From: Sulfuriferula multivorans
Lineage (GTDB): Bacteria; Pseudomonadota; Gammaproteobacteria; Burkholderiales; Thiobacillaceae
Assembly: GCA_010365175.1 (NCBI GenBank)
Contig: JAAFGW010000083.1
Coordinates: forward strand, 1-10,632
DNA length: 10,632 nucleotides
Direction: 5' to 3'
Shown: positions 1 to 6,196 of the stretch, piece after piece
Numbering within the stretch: the first letter of the stretch is position 1
Layout of the letters: the number at the start of each line of letters is the position of its first letter
The notes under the pieces: model-generated
The model's database searches: none
Seen by the model: the letters and a program-made list of their open reading frames with translations, nothing else
Told to the model about the DNA's origin: nothing
Position numbers and translations under genes: made by a program

Positions 1-1
1 A

Positions 2-409
2 GGGCAGATCGTGCTCGGTCGCGAACTTGCCAACCAGGGTGTCTATCCCCCCGTGACCGTACTCCCGTCGCTGTCCCGCTTGATGAAGGACGGCGTCGGC
101 AAGCACTTCACCCGAGAAGATCATCCGAACGTCGCCAGCCAATTGTTCGCCAGCTATGCCAAGGCGTTGGAAGTGCGCGGGCTGGCCGCCATCATCGGCG
201 CCGAGGAACTGGGCGATGCCGACCGCCGATATCTACAGTTCGCCGAAGCGTTCGAGCACCGCTTTATCGGACAAGGCGAGGACGAAGAGCGCAGCGTGCA
301 CGAGACACTCAATCTCGCCTGGGACCTGCTCTCCATGCTGCCTGCGGACGCGCTGATCCGGGTGTCCGAAGAAGAGCTGGCGAAGTATCACAAGGGGGTA
401 ACGGCGTGA
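2..409 (+). CDS. atpB: V-type ATP synthase subunit B, C-terminal part (cut by window edge)
   Basis: This is the last ~135 residues of the non-catalytic nucleotide-binding B subunit (ntpB/AtpB) of a V/A-type rotary ATPase, which alternates with subunit A in the membrane-peripheral V1 hexamer. The reading frame is open from the first bases, beginning GQIVLGREL. It continues through YPPVTVLPSLSRLMKDGVG, the highly conserved B-subunit segment that carries the arginine region near the nucleotide pocket. It ends with the helical C-terminal domain (LASYAKALEVRGLAAIIG, then the HETLNLAWDLLSMLP region). B subunits are usually about 460 residues, so roughly two thirds lies upstream of the window; the GTG at base 11 is an internal codon, not a start. 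The stop is followed by an intergenic repeat and then atpD, the normal A-B-D gene order. V-type enzymes are a minority in proteobacteria and usually coexist with an F-type enzyme, often as ion pumps; direction and ion cannot be told from this fragment. Confidence 0.95.
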   Translation, partial: GQIVLGRELANQGVYPPVTVLPSLSRLMKDGVGKHFTREDHPNVASQLFASYAKALEVRGLAAIIGAEELGDADRRYLQFAEAFEHRFIGQGEDEERSVHETLNLAWDLLSMLPADALIRVSEEELAKYHKGVTA

Positions 410-509
410 AGGGGAGAGTGGTGAAGGGGGAAGGGTCCGCGCTGCGCGCTCAAGGGGAAAGGGTGCGGGCGACCACCCTTAACCCTTAACCCTTCACTAC
501 CGTTTAGCC
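410..509. repeat. G-rich/C-rich intergenic repeat element between atpB and atpD
   Basis: The 100-bp spacer is built from low-complexity units rather than ordinary spacer DNA. The left half has repeated GTGAAGGGG (406-414 and 421-429) and further G runs (431-435, 453-456, 460-463). The centre is GCGCTGCGCGC (439-449). The right half has three heptamers, CCCTTAA at 476-482 and 483-489 and CCCTTCA at 490-496. GTGAAGGG (421-428) is the exact inverse of CCCTTCAC (490-497), so the transcript could fold back on itself. The last base of atpB's stop lies inside the first GTGAAGGGG unit. Similar G/C-run intergenic palindromes occur in many betaproteobacterial genomes, but I cannot assign this to a named family. 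Confidence 0.6.
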
Positions 510-1130
510 ATGAAAAAACGCCTCTCCGTCCCGCCCACCAAAAGCGCGCTGCTGCAAGTCGGCAGGCAGGCGCGTTTTCTGGAGCAGGGCAGGCAGATGC
601 TCGAGAAAAAGCGCGATCTGCTCACCCGGCTGGTCTACGAACGCCTGGCGCAATACCGCACCTTGCGCGAACAAACCGGGGCGGAACTCGCCGAGGCCTA
701 TCACTGGCTGGGTATCGTGCACATGCGCATGGGCGAACAGATGCTGCGTCAGGCCTCGGTGGGCCTCCAGCCGGCAGTAGCGATCAAGGTCGTGGCGCGT
801 TCCAGCGTCGGCGTGGAATATCCCAGCGTGTCGGCCGAGGCCCTGCCGCTGCAGCCGGTGGGGCTGATGTGGACCGACGTCAGCTTCGACGAAGCACGCC
901 TAAGGCTGCGCGACCTCACCGTGACGCTGGCGCGGCTGGGTGAAGCGGAAAACGCGCTATGGCGCCTGCTGGCTGCCAGTCGGAAGACCCAGAAACGCGT
1001 CAACGCATTGAAGTACAACATCATTCCGCGCTACCAGGCGACCGTACATTACATCCGCGCCGCGCTGGAAGAGGACGAACGCAACACCCTGTTCCAGATC
1101 AAGGTGCTGCGGGCGCGCCAGTCGGTTTGA
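510..1130 (+). CDS. atpD: V-type ATP synthase subunit D
   Basis: This is the 206-residue central-stalk subunit D (NtpD) of the V/A-type ATPase. It forms the coiled-coil rotor shaft inside the A3B3 hexamer and, with subunit F, couples nucleotide hydrolysis or synthesis to the membrane ring. Family hallmarks are the N-terminal PPTKSALL segment, a long charged helix (about residues 20-70), a central more globular stretch (VGVEYPSV), and the C-terminal helix ending in RVNALKYNIIPRYQATVHYI and then EEDERNTLFQIKVL. Length and ends fit the family. The ATG at 510 is the only sensible start because the conserved N-terminus follows it directly. However, there is no Shine-Dalgarno sequence: the 20 bases before it are pyrimidine-rich and part of, or adjacent to, the intergenic repeat. 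The next gene begins within about a dozen bases, so D appears to end the ATPase part of the operon. Confidence 0.96.
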   Translation: MKKRLSVPPTKSALLQVGRQARFLEQGRQMLEKKRDLLTRLVYERLAQYRTLREQTGAELAEAYHWLGIVHMRMGEQMLRQASVGLQPAVAIKVVARSSVGVEYPSVSAEALPLQPVGLMWTDVSFDEARLRLRDLTVTLARLGEAENALWRLLAASRKTQKRVNALKYNIIPRYQATVHYIRAALEEDERNTLFQIKVLRARQSV

Positions 1131-1133
1131 AGG
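1129..1133 (+). promoter_or_regulatory. Shine-Dalgarno site deciding the TTG start of the PhoX-like gene
   Basis: GAAGG overlaps the atpD stop codon and lies 8 bases before the TTG at 1142. The other in-frame candidate start, TTG at 1127, has no purine-rich sequence at the right distance. There is no in-frame ATG until codon 18 of the proposed protein, inside the signal peptide. Confidence 0.5.
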
Positions 1134-1141
1134 CTTTTCGT

Positions 1142-2482
1142 TTGCCCGTAATAAAGGCCTTTGCGCTACTCGCGCCGCTGTTCGTGGCTGGCATGGCTTA
1201 CGCAGGCTGCTGCATGGATGGCCCGATGGCATTCCAGCCAATTGCCGGTTCCGCCTACGGTCGGGAACACGATGCCGACATCGATATGCAGCCTTTCCTC
1301 ATTCCCAAGGGTTACCAACAGCGTGTCGTATCGAGCGAACGCGATCTGAATCTGTACGTTGGAGCGGACATGCTCGACATGAATACCGTCAACGAAACGG
1401 GCAAGCACGCTGGTCGTTATCTGTATCGCACGCATGAAGTGCGTCCAGGCGTGGTGGGTGACGATCGGAACGCACTTCGTGTCGATGGCGGCAGCGGAGG
1501 CGCCCTGTCTGTGGTCGATCTGCACACGGGCGCGGCGCGGGAGTTGGTCGGCCGTACGGACTGGGAGGCGCTCGATGGCCTGGTCTGGACACCTTGGCAA
1601 ACCCTGCTGTTTGCCGAGGAAGTCGGCAATTCCAGGCGTCCCGACTCGGCTGTCCCACACGCGAAGAGTGGATTGGTATATGAACTCAAGCTCAAACCGG
1701 ATGATCCATCACGCGTGGAAAGTGTCAGTGTGCGACCCATGCTCGGCGCCTTGTCACACGAGGGAATCGAGATCGACACCCGGGGCCAGGTTTATGTCAT
1801 CGACGAAATACACAATGGATCCATCTACAAATTCGTGCCGGATCGTTATGGCGATCTTTCCAGTGGCCAGCTCTATGCCTTGAAAGTAAGCAACCCGAAC
1901 AAGACAGGCGAGGCCGTATGGGTCGCTCTGGACATGCCCGGGATACAGATCAACGCGCGAGATGCCGCTCAGGCAAAGACCGCCACGGAATATTGCCGGC
2001 CCGAGGACATTGAACGGATTGGTGCGGTTTTATATGTGGCATTGACCTGCGAAGACGTGGACGATCCGGCCAACAAGCAAGGGCCCGGTGCCATTCTGGC
2101 GGTCACGCTGGAAGATCGACCCACCGCGCGGTTTGTCGTAGCGCCCGGCAAAAATGTCGCGGTAGAAGTTCAGCCTGGCTTGGGTAGAGCAGGGGTGAGC
2201 GGCTTTACCCACCCGGACAATCTCGCCAGCGGTCCCAACGGCACCTTGTGGATTGCCGAAGACAACGAATGGAGTGATATCTGGGTCTTTGATCCGAATT
2301 CAAAGGATGAAAATGGTGATGGTTACCAGGATGGTGTCAGCCTGTTCGCCTCGCTCAAGGACAAGCCCGCCGAAGCCACCGGCATCTATTTCGGGCCGGA
2401 TTTCAAACCCTTGTTCGTCAATATTCAACATTCCGGTACCGGCAACGACAAAACGCTGGCGATCACCCGGCACAACAGGTAA
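1142..2482 (+). CDS. secreted PhoX/DUF839-family protein (alkaline phosphatase PhoX-like)
   Basis: About 446 residues from the proposed TTG start. Residues 1-21 form a signal peptide (MPVIK, hydrophobic core, AYA before GCC), so the protein should be exported by Sec. It lacks the twin-arginine signal typical of classical PhoX. The rest matches the PhoX/DUF839 beta-propeller family: LSHEGIEID...GQVYVIDE (about 205-222), CRPEDIERIG with Cys285 and Glu288, and a late propeller blade, DNLASGPNGTLWIAEDNEW (about 360-378). An Asp/Asn-rich DENGDGYQDG stretch (389-398) resembles a calcium loop. PhoX enzymes are Ca/Fe-dependent periplasmic phosphatases, and a family Cys in the RPE region has been linked to iron binding; assigning Cys285 that role is inference. 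It follows atpD by 11 bases and could be co-transcribed with the ATPase, though a functional link is not obvious. Activity on phosphate esters is unproven; it may be a non-enzymatic propeller. Reading the frame back to base 959 is wrong, because that region codes for atpD in another frame. Confidence 0.8.
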   Translation: MPVIKAFALLAPLFVAGMAYAGCCMDGPMAFQPIAGSAYGREHDADIDMQPFLIPKGYQQRVVSSERDLNLYVGADMLDMNTVNETGKHAGRYLYRTHEVRPGVVGDDRNALRVDGGSGGALSVVDLHTGAARELVGRTDWEALDGLVWTPWQTLLFAEEVGNSRRPDSAVPHAKSGLVYELKLKPDDPSRVESVSVRPMLGALSHEGIEIDTRGQVYVIDEIHNGSIYKFVPDRYGDLSSGQLYALKVSNPNKTGEAVWVALDMPGIQINARDAAQAKTATEYCRPEDIERIGAVLYVALTCEDVDDPANKQGPGAILAVTLEDRPTARFVVAPGKNVAVEVQPGLGRAGVSGFTHPDNLASGPNGTLWIAEDNEWSDIWVFDPNSKDENGDGYQDGVSLFASLKDKPAEATGIYFGPDFKPLFVNIQHSGTGNDKTLAITRHNR

Positions 2483-2484
2483 GT

Positions 2485-2506
2485 CTCAAGCGGCAAGCTT
2501 GATTTT
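2485..2506 (+). terminator. probable Rho-independent terminator after the PhoX-like gene
   Basis: Immediately after the stop, TCAAGC (2486-2491) and GCTTGA (2497-2502) form a 6-bp stem with a 5-base loop, followed by TTTT (2503-2506). An alternative outer pairing of AAGTCTC (2481-2487) with GAGACTT (2509-2515) could also form. The stem is short and the T run is only four bases, so termination may be partial. The position fits the end of the ATPase-PhoX transcript. Confidence 0.45.
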
Positions 2507-2702
2507 GAGAGACTTAGCCTTGTAAATGTAAAACAAGGTAAAGCTGAATCCCCAACTCGGTCCACAACAAGCTGATTTATATAGAAAACAAATAAAAAAG
2601 GATCAGTAAAACATTTAGCCTTCCGGCTACGCTCAGCCTTAAGTAAAACGGCTTGGGGTCGATAGATTCAGTACAGCCTCTTCCCCGAAAGTGTCCTCTT
2701 AC
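2507..2702. other. gene-free spacer upstream of the binding protein/c-di-GMP operon
   Basis: This AT-richer spacer separates the terminator from the next operon. It holds an imperfect repeat, CCTTGT (2518-2523) facing ACAAGG (2533-2538), and an A/T-rich block (2576-2599). It also has a small AGCC-TTCC-GGCT hairpin (2617-2628). A promoter for the downstream genes must lie here, but I find no convincing -35/-10 pair. Confidence 0.4.
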
Positions 2703-3446
2703 ATGAAATTCACTCTTCCGCGTGTTCTGGCCGGCGTGTTGATGCTGCTGGCAGGCAGCATCTGCCGTGCAGATTTGCCTATGCTGATTCTCAATAACAC
2801 GAATGAGTCGCCTTTCACTACGACGAATAGCCAGGGCTTTCTGGATGCGGTTGCCGGGGAAGCGTTTCGCCGGGCGGGCGTCAAGCTTCGACTGGTTAAA
2901 CTCCCGGCAGAGCGTGGGCTGATCAACGCAAACGCCGGCACTGAAGATGGCGACCTGACACGCATTGCCGGTTTGGAGGCGCACTATCCAAACCTGATCC
3001 GGGTACCGGAAAAGCTGATCGAATATGAATTTTTAGCCTTCAGTAAAAACCCTACATTGGCTACCAGCCTGGATGTCTTGCGCGCCCGTCCAGTCGGCAT
3101 TATCCGCGGCTGGAAAATATACGAAAAAATGCTGGCTGGGGCGCCTGCCGTGGTGTCCTCAGACGATTCAGCGCAGATGTTTCGCCAGTTACAGCTGGAC
3201 CGCATCGATGTTGCACTTTATGAACGCTGGCTTGGCTTGAGTTTGCTCAGGAAGCAGGACATCCAGGGTATATATCCGCTTGAACCCGCCATCGCCAAGC
3301 GCGATATGTACATCTACCTGCACAAGCGCCATGCAGCACTGGTCCCCAAAATTGCCGAGGCTTTGCGGGCCATCAAAGCGGAAGGCCTGTACGCCAAGCT
3401 CTACAAAGAAAAGGTGCTCTCGCTAGCAGTCACCGCCTCAAAATGA
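2703..3446 (+). CDS. periplasmic solute-binding-protein-like sensor (SBP family 3)
   Basis: A 247-residue protein with a cleavable signal peptide (residues 1-23: MKFTLPR, hydrophobic core, CRA before DLPM). The body resembles family 3 extracellular solute-binding proteins (the amino-acid-binding, HisJ-like fold). It has an opening strand (LPMLILNNTNESPF), the GFLDAVAGEAFRRAGVKLRLVKLPAERGL segment matching the fold's first lobe, GIIRGWKIYEKML at the lobe crossover, and C-terminal LVPKIAEALRAIKAEG, typical of the final helix. The ATG at 2703 is chosen because the signal peptide starts there; an in-frame GTG at 2691 would add four residues, and neither start has a strong ribosome site. No ABC permease or ATPase is nearby. 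Instead the stop overlaps the start of a membrane c-di-GMP enzyme, so it is more likely a sensory binding protein than a transporter component. The ligand is unknown. Confidence 0.8.
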   Translation: MKFTLPRVLAGVLMLLAGSICRADLPMLILNNTNESPFTTTNSQGFLDAVAGEAFRRAGVKLRLVKLPAERGLINANAGTEDGDLTRIAGLEAHYPNLIRVPEKLIEYEFLAFSKNPTLATSLDVLRARPVGIIRGWKIYEKMLAGAPAVVSSDDSAQMFRQLQLDRIDVALYERWLGLSLLRKQDIQGIYPLEPAIAKRDMYIYLHKRHAALVPKIAEALRAIKAEGLYAKLYKEKVLSLAVTASK

Positions 3447-5872
3447 ATCGGCATTTTTTTACCCATTCCCTGAAATCGCCGCTGGCACGGCGGCTGATCG
3501 TCGCCATGGTGCTGTTTAGTGCGGCCGTGACCCTGGTCACGACAGGATTTCAGTTATACCGTGAATACCAGCGCAACATGGCTGGCATCGAGGCACAGTT
3601 TCGTCAGATAGACGGTGTTCATCTACCTTCGCTGACGCAATCCATGTGGGCAGCCAACAATAAGGAAATTAAGCTGCAACTCGAAGGCATCCTGAGCGTA
3701 CCTAACGTCGTCTACGCATCCGTGGACGATAACGTTGCGTATCTGCTGGAAGCCGGCCAACGCGACGGGAAACGCGTCGTGGAACGCCAGTACACAATGC
3801 GTTACATGCATCTGGGTCAGTCTCGGGAAATCGGCACACTGGTTGTGGCCATTTCTCTCGACACCATCTATGCGCAACTTGCGCGCGATGCCATCGATGT
3901 TCTTGTGAACAATGCATTGCACACCTTTCTGGTAGCACTTTTCATCTTTATCCTTTTTTATCGCCTGATCGCGCGCCATCTGACCGCAGTGGCCGACCAT
4001 CTGCGCAGCGCTGATCCTGTTGTGCATGACGCGCCGCTCGCCCTGGCGCGCGTACCCACATCTGTTCCAGACGAACTGGACGTGCTGGTGGAGTCAGTCA
4101 ATAAAATGCAGGTTAAAACCCGCTCTGCGCTGAAGGCTTTGCAGGACAGCCAAGCCCGTGTTCGCCTGGTGCTGGATTCCACATCCGAGGCTATTTTCGG
4201 AACGGATACCAAGGGTATTTGCACCTTTGCCAACCCTGCCAGCCTGCGCATGCTGGGTTATGCCCACGAGAGCGACCTGGTTGGCAAGCCGATCCATGAG
4301 CTGATTCACCATACCTATCCCGACGGGCGACATTATCCGGTTGAAGAATGTGTGATACAGGTGGCGACCCGAGCTGGTCGCGAACACCATTGCAACCATG
4401 AATACCATTGGCGTGCCGATGGCACCAGCTTCCCGGTGGAATACTGGTCACGGCCGATGTACAAGGATGGCGAGCTGATCGGTGCAGTGGTCGCCTTCAA
4501 CGACATTACCCAACGCAAGCTGGCTGAAGAAGAGCTTCATCAACTTGCCTACTATGACAATCTGACCGGCCTTCCCAACCGCCAGTTGTTCAATGACCGC
4601 CTGCATCAGGCTATCGGCAATGCGAAACGGCGACATCGGATAGTTGCGCTCATGCTGCTGGACCTGGACCGTTTCAAGATCGTTAATGACACTATGGGCC
4701 ACGAAGCAGGAGACCTCTTGCTGCAGGAGATTTCTAAGCGCCTGAAGCAAAGCGTTCGCGCAAACGACACGGTCGCCCGTCTTGGCGGCGACGAGTTTGC
4801 GCTTATCTTCACCGATGTCGAGGAAAGCAGATACATTGGGCAATGTGCCCAGAAGGTGCTGGCGCAGTTTAATGCCCCCATTATTATTGGCGGACGCGAG
4901 GTGTTCAGTGGGGCCAGCATTGGCATTGCGCTTTTCCCAACCGACACGGTCGATGCCGATGAGCTCCTGAAATTCGCCGACTCGGCCATGTATCACGCCA
5001 AGGAACTGGGCCGCAACAATTACCAGTTCTATTCCCATGAAATGACAGCCAGCGCAAACGAACGGCTGCAATTGGAAACCGATCTGCGCCGCGCCATCGA
5101 ACACCAGGAATTCTTGCTGCATTACCAACCGTTGGTTGATTCGCGCAGCGGGCAGCCCACCGGTGTGGAAGCCCTGATACGCTGGCGCGACCCATCTGGC
5201 AATCTGATCCCGCCATTGAGCTTTATCCCCTTGGCGGAAGACACAGGACTCATCGTACCGATAGGCAAGTGGGTACTGGAAACAGCGTGTGCGCAGTTGA
5301 AGCAATGGCAAGATGCAGGGCATCCCACCCTGACCATGTCGGTAAATGTCGCGGCCCGCCAGTTCCGCGATGTGGCTTTCCTTGACACCGTTACCCTGGC
5401 TATTCAGGATTCAGGCATACCGCCGCAATCGCTAGAGCTTGAAATTACCGAAAGCATCCTGCTTGAAAATTGCGATGAAACGCTCAACACGCTGAATGCG
5501 TTGAAAAAATTGGGGATTACCCTGGCAATCGACGATTTCGGCACCGGCTATTCCTCGCTCAGTTACCTCAAGCGTTTCCCGATCGATCGACTCAAGATCG
5601 ACCGTTCATTCGTTCGTGACCTGGCCACCGATTCTGATGATCTGGCCATCGTTCGCGCCATCATCGCGCTGGCCCAGGCGATGCGACTGTCGGTTATTGC
5701 AGAAGGCGTGGAAACAGAAGATCAATTGGCACTCTTGCAAAGAGAGGAATGTCATGAATACCAAGGCTATTTCTTTGCCCGGCCGATGGATGCAGAAAGC
5801 ATTTATCATAAATTTCTGCCGGTGCTTCCCACATTGCCGGTTGCCCAGCCTAAACGCGTGAAGAGCAATTAA
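3443..5872 (+). CDS. membrane sensor PAS-GGDEF-EAL cyclic-di-GMP enzyme
   Basis: An 809-residue inner-membrane signalling protein. Transmembrane helix 1 (about 18-38) and helix 2 (about 158-177) flank a ~120-residue periplasmic sensor region (containing LPSLTQSMWAAN). A linker (about 178-235) leads to a PAS domain (about 240-355), then GGDEF (about 365-525) and EAL (about 540-795). The GGDEF motif is intact at 448-452, with an RAND (RxxD) inhibitory site five residues before it. The EAL domain has EAL at 576-578 with the following Arg, a SVNVAARQF segment, EITES, DDFGTGYSS from 697, LKIDRSF, AEGVE from 753 and YQGYFFARP. On signatures alone, both diguanylate cyclase and phosphodiesterase activity are possible. 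The start ATG overlaps the TGA of the binding-protein gene (ATGA), so translation is probably coupled. The natural reading is that the periplasmic partner regulates this enzyme. Such tandem proteins often show only one net activity, with GGDEF acting as a GTP sensor; which applies here cannot be read from sequence. Confidence 0.95.
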   Translation: MNRHFFTHSLKSPLARRLIVAMVLFSAAVTLVTTGFQLYREYQRNMAGIEAQFRQIDGVHLPSLTQSMWAANNKEIKLQLEGILSVPNVVYASVDDNVAYLLEAGQRDGKRVVERQYTMRYMHLGQSREIGTLVVAISLDTIYAQLARDAIDVLVNNALHTFLVALFIFILFYRLIARHLTAVADHLRSADPVVHDAPLALARVPTSVPDELDVLVESVNKMQVKTRSALKALQDSQARVRLVLDSTSEAIFGTDTKGICTFANPASLRMLGYAHESDLVGKPIHELIHHTYPDGRHYPVEECVIQVATRAGREHHCNHEYHWRADGTSFPVEYWSRPMYKDGELIGAVVAFNDITQRKLAEEELHQLAYYDNLTGLPNRQLFNDRLHQAIGNAKRRHRIVALMLLDLDRFKIVNDTMGHEAGDLLLQEISKRLKQSVRANDTVARLGGDEFALIFTDVEESRYIGQCAQKVLAQFNAPIIIGGREVFSGASIGIALFPTDTVDADELLKFADSAMYHAKELGRNNYQFYSHEMTASANERLQLETDLRRAIEHQEFLLHYQPLVDSRSGQPTGVEALIRWRDPSGNLIPPLSFIPLAEDTGLIVPIGKWVLETACAQLKQWQDAGHPTLTMSVNVAARQFRDVAFLDTVTLAIQDSGIPPQSLELEITESILLENCDETLNTLNALKKLGITLAIDDFGTGYSSLSYLKRFPIDRLKIDRSFVRDLATDSDDLAIVRAIIALAQAMRLSVIAEGVETEDQLALLQREECHEYQGYFFARPMDAESIYHKFLPVLPTLPVAQPKRVKSN

Positions 5873-6196
5873 GCAGGTAGATTGGTTCGAGCAGAGGGAA
5901 GGCCGAGTGCCGGGGCTGTGTGACGTCGCTTATGGATGAAACAAATTCCGAACGTTAAGCTGGCTGTATCCAGTCAGCCTGATAGAACAAATCGGCATAC
6001 TATTGAGACCTGATGTGCCTAACATGGCATCGCTAAACAACACTCGAAATTCTATTCAGTGTGTCCGATAACAGATTGATAATAAATAATATCACCTGTC
6101 TGGATGGATAATTCCCTAATACCTATACCAGCGGCCCATCGGCCGACGCAAGAAGCTGTGTTTCCATGGAGAACTCGTCAGACAAAGTGACGCCCT
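5873..6196. other. 324-bp gene-free region before the GltB-like gene
   Basis: No convincing coding frame. Contents: a GGCTG...CAGCC imperfect hairpin near 5960-5985 without a T run, an AT-rich block (6070-6095), and a CGGCC-CATC-GGCCG hairpin (6132-6145) in the presumed leader. A weak possible promoter is TTCAGT (6055-6060), 17 bases, then GATAAT (6078-6083); a second GATAAT is at 6107-6112. The GGAG at 6169-6172 is too far (about 24 bases) from the ATG at 6197 to serve as its ribosome site. No riboswitch recognised. Confidence 0.4.

Noticed and set aside
476..496. Telomere-like CCCTTAA repeats
   Set aside because: Only three heptamers in the middle of an operon; part of a palindromic intergenic element, not a chromosome end. 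Three units with no spacers also rule out a CRISPR array.
959..1141. Upstream extension of the PhoX-like frame to base 959 (507-residue version)
   Set aside because: This part overlaps the conserved C-terminus of atpD in another frame, has no family similarity, and would bury the signal peptide internally.
4448..5323. Long 291-codon open frame on the minus strand
   Set aside because: It lies fully antisense to the GGDEF-EAL gene, has no recognisable domain, and is explained by codon bias of the real gene.
6132..6145. CGGCC-CATC-GGCCG hairpin as a terminator or riboswitch
   Set aside because: Stem of five pairs with no T run and no recognisable aptamer around it; noted only as part of the leader region.
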